Source: an uncultured Macellibacteroides sp. (lineage in GTDB: Bacteria > Bacteroidota > Bacteroidia > Bacteroidales > Tannerellaceae). Taken from it: a stretch of 64,000 bases of DNA. Every line of letters begins with the position of its first letter. The first letter of the stretch is position 1. The DNA lies in the NCBI RefSeq assembly GCF_963667135.1, contig NZ_OY762974.1:2914001-2978000 (forward strand), given 5' to 3'. Of the stretch, positions 42,256-50,764 are shown in pieces. The translations under genes and the position numbers were made by a program. The notes below the pieces were generated by a model that made no database searches, was not told where the DNA came from, and saw only the letters and a program-made list of their open reading frames with translations.

Positions 42256-43812
42256 ATGAAAAACAAAATGTTACATACCGTACCGGATACATACAAAAAG
42301 CGCAGCGAACTGCGAACGCTTATTAATTCCTTTATCGGCAGCCGGTCGCTCAGACCTCCCTTGTCGATGGATGATCTGTCTTCCCTGGCCGACGGAATGA
42401 TAAAAGAGCACTTACTTGATCCGGAAATTAAAGGCTGGATGATGGTTGAGATTAACAACTGTGTGTGGCAGGAAACTGTTTCTTCAGTTCCTTATGAAAA
42501 ACGAATATTGCTGCTTCCCAAATGTTTAAGCAACTCTTCAAAATGCGAGGCTGAGGTAGACGAGCTGGGATTGTTGTGCCATAAATGCAACCGTTGCTCT
42601 ATTCCAGATTTGCAGGATAAAGCTGACAGCCTTGGTATGATGAGTCTGGTTGCCGAAGGTTTTACCTCGGTGATTGGGCTGATTGAGAACAGGGTGGTGG
42701 ATGTGGTCATTGGGGTGAGCTGCCTTGAGTCGCTGGAAAAAGCTTTCCCGCTACTCATAAACAATGCCGTTCCGGGTCTTGCTATTCCGCTGAATAAAGC
42801 CGGATGCAAGGATACGGATGTGGATTTAAATTACGTAAGTAGCCTGATGAGCATGCTTTCGGACAATGAAATCACGTTGCTGGATTATAATCACTTGAAA
42901 TCAACTATCCGGGAATGGTTCTCGACCGACAATCTGAAGCAGTTACTTTCTCCCGCGATGGAGCAAACTTCACAAATTTCCGTTGATTGGCTTGGCGGAG
43001 ACGGGAAACGGTGGCGTCCTTATTTACTGGCGGCTACCTACCAGGCACTGAGCCACGACAACGAATTTCCGAATGCAGTTCAGCTGGCGGCAGTTGCTGT
43101 GGAATGTTTTCATAAGGCATCTCTTGTTCACGACGATATTCAGGATAATGACTCCGAACGTTATGGCAAACAGACGGTTAATTCTGCCTATGGAGTTCCC
43201 GTTGCTATCAATGTTGGCGACATGCTTTTAGGTGAAGGTTATCGTTTGCTGGTAGAAACTGGAACAATGGAACTGATAAAGGTCGCTTCCGAAGCACATA
43301 TTGCCCTCTGTAAAGGGCAAGGTATGGAATTGGAATGGAGTCTTTCTCCTCGTTCGCTTACAATGGATTTTGTGATAGATGTTTTTTGTAACAAGACAGT
43401 ACCGGCCTTTGATGTTTCTTTAATCATGGGCATCATTTGTTCCGGCGATGATTTAGCGCTTCGCGGCGTTTTGCATAAATATTCTCGTGCGTTGGGAATT
43501 GCTTACCAACTGCTGGATGATATAGAGGACTTTGAAACGGATCAACCTGTAGAATTGCGTCCGTCGTCGGTACTGGCTGCTCTTTGCGAGCAATCGGCAG
43601 ATCCTGTGTTTATCGAAACGCTCTTACATACGGAAAACTTGAAAGACTTTTTGTCGATTCCCGAAAATAAACCTTTGCTGCTTGCCGCTATCAGTCGGGT
43701 GGAACAAATGGCTGATAATTACCGTGATGAGACTTTAAACGCATTGCAGGAAGTATCCAATATTGAATTGAAACGGTTGCTTTTCAGAGTAGCCAAACGG
43801 ATTTTGAAATAA
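42256..43812 (+). CDS. Fusion of a DUF116 domain and a polyprenyl diphosphate synthase
   Basis: A 518-residue protein with two parts. Residues about 60-205 match DUF116: LLLPKCLSNSSKCEAEVDELGLLCHKCNRCSIPDL, GVSCLE, and a later GCKDTDVD. Several Cys suggest an Fe-S or metal site. Residues about 225-515 are a trans-prenyltransferase: KRWRPYL, first Asp-rich motif HDDIQDND (D293, D294, D297), QGMELEW and second motif QLLDDIED (D421, D422, D425). It should make a linear isoprenoid diphosphate from IPP and an allylic starter; chain length is unknown. I know of no described DUF116-prenyl synthase fusion. The next gene is the first cyclase-like protein. Confidence 0.88.
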   Translation: MKNKMLHTVPDTYKKRSELRTLINSFIGSRSLRPPLSMDDLSSLADGMIKEHLLDPEIKGWMMVEINNCVWQETVSSVPYEKRILLLPKCLSNSSKCEAEVDELGLLCHKCNRCSIPDLQDKADSLGMMSLVAEGFTSVIGLIENRVVDVVIGVSCLESLEKAFPLLINNAVPGLAIPLNKAGCKDTDVDLNYVSSLMSMLSDNEITLLDYNHLKSTIREWFSTDNLKQLLSPAMEQTSQISVDWLGGDGKRWRPYLLAATYQALSHDNEFPNAVQLAAVAVECFHKASLVHDDIQDNDSERYGKQTVNSAYGVPVAINVGDMLLGEGYRLLVETGTMELIKVASEAHIALCKGQGMELEWSLSPRSLTMDFVIDVFCNKTVPAFDVSLIMGIICSGDDLALRGVLHKYSRALGIAYQLLDDIEDFETDQPVELRPSSVLAALCEQSADPVFIETLLHTENLKDFLSIPENKPLLLAAISRVEQMADNYRDETLNALQEVSNIELKRLLFRVAKRILK

Positions 43813-43828
43813 AGAAGCTGACAATAAA

Positions 43829-44704
43829 ATGATGAAAGACATTCTATCCATAAAGCTATTCAAGACCCTGCAAATGGGGAAAAAGAAGCTCAGCGAAGAA
43901 GCCCTCCACCGGATGGCGGACTTTGTTAATTCGCAAAGGACGGATGTGGATAGTTTTATGAATAAAAGTGGAAGGGAAGATATCTATTATACGTTGTTCG
44001 GCTGGATGCTTTCTTACGTGTTAGGAGTCCGGCTGGATACAAGAAAAATGACTGCTTACCTTGCCAGACAAGATATGGGGCAGATGGATCTGATTCACTA
44101 CGCCGCTTGTATGCGTTGCCGGATGATGCTGACCCTGATGGAAGGTGGTATTTCTCGTTTGCTGTTTACAAGAATCTCTTCAGTTGAGGTGAAGCCTTTG
44201 TCTGAATTTAATGGTGTGCCGCATAACGATCCGCAGTCGCCTTATTCGCAATATATCTGGTTGTCGTTGCTTGAGGATACGGGGAATTCAGTAAAAAACA
44301 AAGAGGCTGTGCTTGATTCCTTGTCGGAATACCATGTGCCGGGAGGAGGATATGCAAATGTACCGGACAGCGAAAGGGCAACGACAAATGCGACAGTGGC
44401 AGCTCTGGCTGTAAGAGGAGCTTTGGTGAATTACAGGAAAAACGAGGATATTTTATATTTACAGGGACTTCAGGAGAAGACAGGCGGATTCAGTGCCGCT
44501 ATCGGTTCTCCGCTTCCCGACCTTTTATCGACTGCCACTTCACTTTTTATGCTGAAGTGTTACGAGGTAAAACCGGCTTTTTCTCCCAGCCATTTTATCG
44601 AAGCCCATTGGCTGGATACAGGAGGTTTCTCTGCCACGCTTTTAGAGGAAAACAGTGATGTGGAATATACTTTCTACGGACTTTTAGCATTAGGAACAGT
44701 ATGA
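43829..44704 (+). CDS. Prenyltransferase/squalene-cyclase-fold protein, short companion
   Basis: A 291-residue protein with the alpha/alpha toroid typical of prenyltransferase beta subunits and terpene cyclases: PGGGYANVPDSERATTNATVAALAVRGALV, QEKTGGFSAAIGSPLPDLLSTATSLFML, DTGGFSATLLEENSDVEYTFYGLLALG, each an inner/outer helix pair with the GGF/QW-like turn. It has no DxDD acid motif. Its last 4 bases overlap the start of the DxDD cyclase, as for two subunits of one enzyme. It may be the second barrel of a split cyclase, or a prenyl-binding chaperone. Confidence 0.82.
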   Translation: MMKDILSIKLFKTLQMGKKKLSEEALHRMADFVNSQRTDVDSFMNKSGREDIYYTLFGWMLSYVLGVRLDTRKMTAYLARQDMGQMDLIHYAACMRCRMMLTLMEGGISRLLFTRISSVEVKPLSEFNGVPHNDPQSPYSQYIWLSLLEDTGNSVKNKEAVLDSLSEYHVPGGGYANVPDSERATTNATVAALAVRGALVNYRKNEDILYLQGLQEKTGGFSAAIGSPLPDLLSTATSLFMLKCYEVKPAFSPSHFIEAHWLDTGGFSATLLEENSDVEYTFYGLLALGTV

Positions 44705-46428
44705 ATAAAAGAAACGAGATAGAAGAGATGATCGGAACGCTGCGTGCCGAACTTTTACAGGCGCGTACACCGGGGGGGATGTGGAAAGGACAACTGTCTT
44801 CGAGTGCCATCTCCACCTCTGTGGCTGTTTTTGCGTTGCATCTGATTGATGAGGAGAGGTATGCTTCTCATATCCGGAAAGGTGTGGAGTGGTTGAAAAG
44901 CACCATGCAAAACAATGGTTCCTGGGGCGACAGTATGGAAAGTCCTTCTAATCTGACTGCTACGTTGCTAAGTTACGCTTGTCTTTACGCGACGGACGGT
45001 GCGCCATCGCAACCGAAAGGATACCTGTCGGTTCGTTTCGGAGGAACAACAGATCAGGATATCATAAAAGGAGTACTGGCTTATTACGGAAAAGACCTGA
45101 CTTTCTCTGCTCCCATACTTGTTATGTGTGCTTTGGCTGGTGTCATAAAAAGCTGGAAAGAGATTCCTCAGCTTCCCTTTGAGTTATCGGTTTTGCCTCA
45201 GCGGCTGTTCCGTTTCTTGCAGCTCCCTGTGGTGAGTTACGCTATTCCGGCGCTGATTGCCGTGGGAATCATGCGGTACAGAAAGGGAAAGAAAGGATTC
45301 GATTCGCCTATACGTGAAGCATTTATAGGCAGATCGCTGAAGGTATTGCTAAAGTTACAACCGGCTCACGGCGGATTTCTCGAAGCGGCGCCGCTAACGG
45401 CTTTTGTTGCCATGTGTATGACCGGTGCAGGTTACCGTGAACATGCAGCCACACAAAGTGCTGCGGGTTTTCTTACGGATACGGTACGCGAAGATGGTTC
45501 ATGGCCTATTGATACAAATCTCTCAAGCTGGGTAACGTCATTAAGCATAAGGGCTTTGGGTGATGATATAGAAGATAAGCAGGTATTGGCAAATTGCATC
45601 AAACGAAATGCTTTTGCTTCCCGGCACCCTTTTACCGGTGCCAGGGAAGGAGGCTGGGGTTGGACAAATTTACCTGGTGCCGCACCTGATGCAGATGATA
45701 CCTCCGGTTCATTGGTTGCATTACATATACTGCTGGATGGAGCTTATTGTCCGGAAGTGGAAAAAGGAATTGAATGGTTACTGGCTTTGCAAAACAGGGA
45801 CGGTGGTATGCCTACTTTCTGTAAGGGATGGGGTAAGCTTCCTTTCGACCGGAGTTGTGCCGATATTTCCGCTCATGCGTTGCTTTCCATGCAGTTATGG
45901 ATGGATAGACTTCCGGAAGCATTGCAAAAGAGATGCAGAAATAGTGTGCAACGCATGCTGCAATGGATGCAGAAGAACCAGGCGGAAGATGGTTCATGGA
46001 CGCCGCTTTGGTTTGGAGATCAGCATGCCAAAGATGAGCGTTCGCCTGTTTACGGTACGGCTATGGTGGTCGAATATCTTGCCACTTCGGAAGAACCTCT
46101 GGCCCGTGAGATGAGAGAGAAAGGATTAAAATACATCCTGTCCGTACAAAACGCCGACGGTGGTTGGGGAGGAGCTAAAGGTGTTCCCTCTAAAGTGACG
46201 CTCACATCCCGCGCGCTGAGTGCGCTTGCCTCTTACCTGATTCCCGAAACGGAAAGAGGAGCCATGGAGCAGGCTTTTGAATACCTCCGTCGTAAATATG
46301 AAGCCGGACAGTTGTTTCAGGCCGAACCAATTGGACTTTATTTCGCCCGTCTCTGGTATTCGGAGAGGCTGTATAATATAACATTCGCGCTAAATGCGCT
46401 GAAGAAGTTTCAGACAGTAATTGATTGA
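44701..46428 (+). CDS. Squalene-hopene-cyclase-like class II terpene cyclase
   Basis: A 575-residue terpenoid cyclase. The catalytic acid motif DxDD is D330-A-D332-D333 (APDADDTSG), as in squalene-hopene cyclase. Multiple QW-type repeats are present: NGSWGD, DGSWPID, EGGWGWTN, DGSWTPLWFG, DGGWGGAKG. Known cyclases of this kind protonate a terminal double bond of squalene or a polyprenyl chain. It is a little shorter than the usual 620-650 residues, and the companion protein at 43829 may supply the missing part. With a prenyl synthase encoded two genes earlier and no squalene synthase in sight, a polyprenyl substrate is an equal possibility. Confidence 0.9.
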   Translation: MNKRNEIEEMIGTLRAELLQARTPGGMWKGQLSSSAISTSVAVFALHLIDEERYASHIRKGVEWLKSTMQNNGSWGDSMESPSNLTATLLSYACLYATDGAPSQPKGYLSVRFGGTTDQDIIKGVLAYYGKDLTFSAPILVMCALAGVIKSWKEIPQLPFELSVLPQRLFRFLQLPVVSYAIPALIAVGIMRYRKGKKGFDSPIREAFIGRSLKVLLKLQPAHGGFLEAAPLTAFVAMCMTGAGYREHAATQSAAGFLTDTVREDGSWPIDTNLSSWVTSLSIRALGDDIEDKQVLANCIKRNAFASRHPFTGAREGGWGWTNLPGAAPDADDTSGSLVALHILLDGAYCPEVEKGIEWLLALQNRDGGMPTFCKGWGKLPFDRSCADISAHALLSMQLWMDRLPEALQKRCRNSVQRMLQWMQKNQAEDGSWTPLWFGDQHAKDERSPVYGTAMVVEYLATSEEPLAREMREKGLKYILSVQNADGGWGGAKGVPSKVTLTSRALSALASYLIPETERGAMEQAFEYLRRKYEAGQLFQAEPIGLYFARLWYSERLYNITFALNALKKFQTVID

Positions 46429-46445
46429 TAATAAATAATAGAATC

Positions 46446-47651
46446 ATGAAAAAAAGACTAATCGCAATTTTATCTCTTGCTTCGTTGACATTGTTTGCGC
46501 AAGACAACATTCAATGGAGAGGTACCGATCGTACGGGGATTTATACTGAAACCGGTTTAATGAAATCCTGGCCTGCTGCAGGTCCGGCAATGTTATGGAG
46601 TTACGATGGCCTGGGCGAAGGACATTCTTCGGCAGCCATCGCTTCGGATAAGATTTACCTGACAGGAATGACGGATGGCAAAGGTTACCTGTACGTATTC
46701 GACCTGAAAGGTAAGTTGCTGAATAAAAAGATGTACGGACCGGAATGGAATGAAAGTTACAACGGTCCCCGTGGTACTGTTACCCTGAACGATGGAAAGC
46801 TTTATCTGATGAGCGGGGTGGGCGATCTTTATTGTTTCGACGTAGCTACGCTGAATGTGGTCTGGAAAAAGAATATACTGAAAGAATTCAAGGCATCGAA
46901 TATTGTCTGGGGTATAAATGAAGCTCCACTGATTGTCGGCGACAAGGTTATTGCAACCCCTGGAGGCAAAGAACACAACATGGTGGCTCTTAATAAGAAC
47001 ACCGGGGCTTTGGTATGGAGCAGCTTGGGAGAAGGTGATGCAGCGGCCTATTGCTCGCCATTATATATAAAAGATCAGCAGGTTCCGCTTATCGTAACGA
47101 TGACCGCAAATCATATACTAGGTATCGACGCTAACACTGGCAAGAAACTATGGTCGCAAGAGCACACAAACCGTTATTCCATCCATGCTAACACACCGGT
47201 TTACGGAGATGGTATGATTTTATGTACCAGTGGGTACGGATCCGGCTCTATTATGTTACGCCTCAAAAACGGAGGTAGAAGTGTTGAGCAGGCATGGTCA
47301 TCCAAAGAAATGGACAATCGTATCGGGGGTATGGTGAAAATAGGAGCTTATGTTTATGGTTCCGGAGATAACAACCGGTTCTGGTTCTGTGCGGATTGGA
47401 AAACAGGTGCAATAAAATACAAAGAAAAAGGCTTCGCAATGGGTAATATCATAGCTGACGAAGGTCTGTTGTACTGCTATACGGACCGGGGAGACATGGT
47501 TCTTGCCAAAGCAAATCCAGTAAAGTTTGAAGTAGTAAGCCGTTTTCAGATTACAAAGGGAACGGAACAGCATTGGGCGCATCCGGTAATTTATAAGGGA
47601 GTTCTTTATGTGCGTCACGGGGATAGTTTAATGGCCTACAAAATCAAATAA
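46446..47651 (+). CDS. Secreted PQQ-like beta-propeller protein 1
   Basis: A 401-residue exported protein with signal peptide MKKRLIAILSLASLTLFAQ. ATG 46446 is chosen; an in-frame TTG at 46425 overlaps the previous gene and would spoil the signal peptide. Propeller strands repeat the pattern ...VLGIDANTGKKLWS..., ...ALNKNTGALVWSS..., typical of BamB/PQQ-like repeats. The first lines (IQWRGTDRTGIYTETGLMKSWP) are closely similar to the partial gene at 63502, so the two are paralogues. No full set of PQQ-dehydrogenase catalytic residues is recognised. Ligand unknown. Confidence 0.88.
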   Translation: MKKRLIAILSLASLTLFAQDNIQWRGTDRTGIYTETGLMKSWPAAGPAMLWSYDGLGEGHSSAAIASDKIYLTGMTDGKGYLYVFDLKGKLLNKKMYGPEWNESYNGPRGTVTLNDGKLYLMSGVGDLYCFDVATLNVVWKKNILKEFKASNIVWGINEAPLIVGDKVIATPGGKEHNMVALNKNTGALVWSSLGEGDAAAYCSPLYIKDQQVPLIVTMTANHILGIDANTGKKLWSQEHTNRYSIHANTPVYGDGMILCTSGYGSGSIMLRLKNGGRSVEQAWSSKEMDNRIGGMVKIGAYVYGSGDNNRFWFCADWKTGAIKYKEKGFAMGNIIADEGLLYCYTDRGDMVLAKANPVKFEVVSRFQITKGTEQHWAHPVIYKGVLYVRHGDSLMAYKIK

Positions 47652-47691
47652 AGGAACATTGCTTTCTATTAATTAAATTCCGAAGTATATC

Positions 47692-49113
47692 GTGAAAGGA
47701 AAAAGAACAATTGTTAGTGTTACCGTCTTGCTGGTGCTTATTTATGCCGGAGCTATCATAGGTTGGCATCTGTACGCGCCCCGCGAAAATATATTTGTCC
47801 AGGCTCCGGGAGCCGACAATCGTCCGGAAGGGTCTGCACGGAAAGCTGATGACGTACTTATCGGCGAGTATTTTATGAAATATGGAGAGACCTCTTCGTC
47901 TCTTACCGGAAAATGGAGTAGCTTTCGGGGCGAACGTTATGATAATCTGATTGAGACTGCCGAAAAGATAAATACTTCCGCGAACGAATATCCTGTCTTA
48001 TGGAGCTTTGAAACGGGAGAAGGTCATGCCGCCCCGGTCATTTATAATGGCAGGGTTTATCTGCTGGATTATGATGAGGGATTAAAATCGGATGCGCTTC
48101 GCTGTTTCTCTCTGGAAACAGGTAAAGAGCTTTGGCGCAGATGGTACCGTGTTCCCATCAAACGGAATCATGGTTTCTCCAGAACTGTTCCGGTGGTGAG
48201 TGATACGTACGTTATCACAATTGGACCGCAAGGGCATGTGATGTGTTGCGACCCGTTGACAGGCGATTTGAAATGGTCGCTCGATATGCAGAAGACTTTT
48301 AAAACAGAAGTGCCTTTTTGGTACACAGGACAGTGTCCGCGTGTGGAGGATAATACATTGATACTCGCTCCTGCTGGAGAAGAAACTTTGCTGGCAGGAG
48401 TTAATTGCGAATCGGGTGAGGTGCTTTGGCAAACCCCCAATACGGTGAAGTATAAAATGTCGCATTCGTCTGTGATGCCTATGACGTTGGGAGGTAAAAA
48501 AACATATGTCTATGTTGGAGTAGGCGGGGTGTGTGGAGTTTCCGCAGAAGAAGCAGACCGTGGAACGCTGTTATGGGAAACCAGCAAATGGCAGCCGTCT
48601 GTTGTTGCCCCGTCACCTCTGAAAATTTCCAGCAACAGTCTCTTTCTTGTAGCCGGTTACGGAACAGGTGGGGCCTTATTGCAGGTAACAAATTCGGGTG
48701 GAAAATGGACAGCCTCGGTAACGGACCAATACAAACCGAACGAAGGTTTATCAAGTGAACAGCAGACTCCTGTTCTCTATAAAAGCATGATCATCAGCGT
48801 AATGCCAAAAGACGGTGGTGGTCAGCGGGAGAGACTGGTTTATTATTCGGCATCCGACCTGCACACGTTGGTGTGGAGTTCGGCATCCGACGAACGCTTT
48901 GGATTAGGTCCTTACGTGGTTATAAATAACCTGCTTTTCGCATTCAAGGATGACGGAGAACTTTATGTGTACGAATTACAGGCCCGGAGCATGAAACTAT
49001 TGAAGAAGCAACGTATCATGGAAGGAGCCGATGCTTGGGGTCCATTGGCTTATGCCGATGGAATGCTGATCGTACGGGATGCTCATACGGTAAAGTGTCT
49101 GAAAATTGTATAA
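47692..49113 (+). CDS. PQQ-like beta-propeller protein 2 (membrane-anchored)
   Basis: A 473-residue protein. It begins at GTG 47692; residues 6-26 (TIVSVTVLLVLIYAGAIIGW) are a membrane anchor not followed by a cleavage site. The rest is a propeller with repeats such as CFSLETGKELWRRW, CCDPLTGDLKWSLD and VNCESGEVLWQTP. Single Cys residues occur in several blades. It follows propeller 1 by 40 bases and precedes the Tat-NHL protein by 17. Location facing the periplasm is likely. Confidence 0.85.
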   Translation: MKGKRTIVSVTVLLVLIYAGAIIGWHLYAPRENIFVQAPGADNRPEGSARKADDVLIGEYFMKYGETSSSLTGKWSSFRGERYDNLIETAEKINTSANEYPVLWSFETGEGHAAPVIYNGRVYLLDYDEGLKSDALRCFSLETGKELWRRWYRVPIKRNHGFSRTVPVVSDTYVITIGPQGHVMCCDPLTGDLKWSLDMQKTFKTEVPFWYTGQCPRVEDNTLILAPAGEETLLAGVNCESGEVLWQTPNTVKYKMSHSSVMPMTLGGKKTYVYVGVGGVCGVSAEEADRGTLLWETSKWQPSVVAPSPLKISSNSLFLVAGYGTGGALLQVTNSGGKWTASVTDQYKPNEGLSSEQQTPVLYKSMIISVMPKDGGGQRERLVYYSASDLHTLVWSSASDERFGLGPYVVINNLLFAFKDDGELYVYELQARSMKLLKKQRIMEGADAWGPLAYADGMLIVRDAHTVKCLKIV

Positions 49114-49130
49114 ATCTACTAGAATAAAAT

Positions 49131-50174
49131 ATGAAGCCTGAAATAAATAACAATCACGAACTGTCTCGCAGAAAGTTTTTGCGTACTTGTGGTTCTGTAG
49201 TCGCAGGAGGAAGTATCCTGGCTGTTTCCGGAGTGTTGATGCATAAGATATTAGTGCAGCCCGAAAATCATTATGCCGGAGCTAATGGCAACCAGCCGGA
49301 TTCTTCCGTGCAATCAGGAGAAAGCGGCTTCAAATCGCCTTATAAATTAGCATCTTCATTTAAAACCACTGATCCGATAGAGGGTTTTGAATTCTCTGGA
49401 GACCGGCTGATTGTGGCAATCTCAAAGAAAGTGTCCGTTTACGATCTGTCTGGTAACTTATTGCATCAATTTGCCGCAGGCGATACCATTCGTGATATCG
49501 TTGCAGAAAAAGAAATGATCTATGTTCTTTACCCTACCCGGATTGAAGTATTTAGTATGACAGGCGAGCGCTTGCGTGAGTGGGAAGCATGCAGCGAAGA
49601 ATCTGATTACTGCTCGTTGGCAGTCGCCCCCGGATTTGTTTTTGTAACAGATGCAGCCAATAAAAACATCTGCAAATATACAACCGAAGGTGGTTTTGTC
49701 AAATTCATTCAAAGTCCCAAAGGCTTTATTGTTCCCAGCTATTGTTTTGGTATTACCTATGCCAACGGAAGTATCTTCTGTTCGAATCCAGGCAGACACC
49801 AGGTGGAAAATTACACCCTGGAAGGAGAGTTTATAGCCTCCTTTGGAAAGTCAGGAGCAGCAGCAGGATCCTTCTGCGGATGCTGTAATCCCGTTTATCT
49901 TAGCTTTAATGCCGGCGAAATAATTACTTCTGAAAAAGGAATTCCCCGTATCAGCTGTTACAGTCCGGAAGGAGAGTTTCGGACCATTTTATTAGATAGC
50001 AAAAGCTTGGGCGGAGGGAATGTTGCCTTCGATTTCAAGGTAAACAAGGACAAGATATATGTTGCTGCAAAAAATAAAATATCCACATTCCAATACGATC
50101 TGCAAGCGGCGACAGAAACGGCCTGTTCTTCATGCTCTGTCGATTGCCCGTTACGTAAAGGAATAAATATTTGA
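49131..50174 (+). CDS. Tat-exported NHL-like propeller with Cys-rich motifs
   Basis: A 347-residue protein with a twin-arginine signal (ELSRRKFLRTCG, Arg-Arg near residue 13) and hydrophobic segment GGSILAVSGVLMHK. The mature part is a propeller of NHL/six-bladed type (IEVFSMTGERLREWEACS, VENYTLEGEFIASFGKSG). Conserved-looking Cys clusters are FCGCCNPVYL (near 246) and a C-terminal CSSCSVDC. A folded, metal- or cluster-bearing protein would explain use of Tat. Its signal peptide is nearly the same as that of the next gene's product, which suggests a duplicated export signal and a shared complex. Confidence 0.85.
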   Translation: MKPEINNNHELSRRKFLRTCGSVVAGGSILAVSGVLMHKILVQPENHYAGANGNQPDSSVQSGESGFKSPYKLASSFKTTDPIEGFEFSGDRLIVAISKKVSVYDLSGNLLHQFAAGDTIRDIVAEKEMIYVLYPTRIEVFSMTGERLREWEACSEESDYCSLAVAPGFVFVTDAANKNICKYTTEGGFVKFIQSPKGFIVPSYCFGITYANGSIFCSNPGRHQVENYTLEGEFIASFGKSGAAAGSFCGCCNPVYLSFNAGEIITSEKGIPRISCYSPEGEFRTILLDSKSLGGGNVAFDFKVNKDKIYVAAKNKISTFQYDLQAATETACSSCSVDCPLRKGINI

Positions 50175-50181
50175 TTGAAAA

Positions 50182-50757
50182 ATGGAACAGAAAAAAGAGA
50201 ATAAAAACAGTCCGATAGCCCGTCGCAAGTTTCTGCGTGTACTTGGAACGGCTGTGGCAGGAGGATCCATACTGGCTGTGTCGGGTGTATTGGCAAGCAG
50301 GTTGAAGAGCGAAAAAGAGGCCAGCTATTACTGGCAGATAGATCCTCAGAAATGTACCCATTGCGGACGATGTGAAACCGATTGTGTACTGCAGGTATCG
50401 GCAGTCAAATGTTTTCATGCAAACAAAGTATGTGGTTACTGTGATTTGTGCGGCGGTTATTTCCGCTCCAATGCCAAAGAACTGAATACGGCTGCCGAAA
50501 ACCTGATGTGTCCTACTGGTGCTATCCAGCGCAAATTCGTTGAGGATCCTTATTTTGAATATACTATTGACGAGAGTCTGTGCAATGGATGCGGTAAATG
50601 TGTGAAGGGATGCAGCTCGTTTGGTAACGGCTCGCTTTACTTGCAGATAAAAAGAGATCTCTGTACCGATTGCAACGAATGTAAAATTGCCAGAGTATGT
50701 CCGTCGGATGCCATCACCCGCGTTTCAATGGATACGGCCTATAACCTTAAAGACTAA
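50182..50757 (+). CDS. Tat-exported ferredoxin-like iron-sulfur protein
   Basis: A 191-residue protein with a twin-arginine signal (IARRKFLRVLG) followed by GGSILAVSGVLASR. The mature part carries Cys motifs for about four 4Fe-4S clusters: CTHCGRCETDC, CGYCDLC, CNGCGKCVKGC and CTDCNECKIARVCP. This is the layout of a periplasmic NapG/NrfC-like electron carrier. It sits directly before the NapH/NosR-like membrane protein, matching the nap/nrf/nos pairing of exported ferredoxin with membrane ferredoxin. It probably receives electrons on the periplasmic side. Confidence 0.88.
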   Translation: MEQKKENKNSPIARRKFLRVLGTAVAGGSILAVSGVLASRLKSEKEASYYWQIDPQKCTHCGRCETDCVLQVSAVKCFHANKVCGYCDLCGGYFRSNAKELNTAAENLMCPTGAIQRKFVEDPYFEYTIDESLCNGCGKCVKGCSSFGNGSLYLQIKRDLCTDCNECKIARVCPSDAITRVSMDTAYNLKD

Positions 50758-50764
50758 TAGAATT

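Noticed and set aside
40310-46428. Standard hopanoid operon
   Set aside because: A cyclase and an HpnH-like enzyme are present, but no squalene-forming HpnC, HpnD or HpnE gene is seen and the prenyl synthase is a different fusion.
46425-46445. TTG start seven codons upstream of propeller 1
   Set aside because: It overlaps the previous stop codon and would add residues before a perfect signal peptide; ATG 46446 is better.
46446-49113. True PQQ-dependent alcohol or glucose dehydrogenases
   Set aside because: The propellers have the repeat signature but are shorter, and I cannot identify the PQQ and metal ligands or any PQQ biosynthesis genes.
50687-50764. N-terminal extension of the NapH-like protein
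   Set aside because: It lies inside the preceding ferredoxin gene and is not hydrophobic; ATG 50765 begins a signal-like segment.
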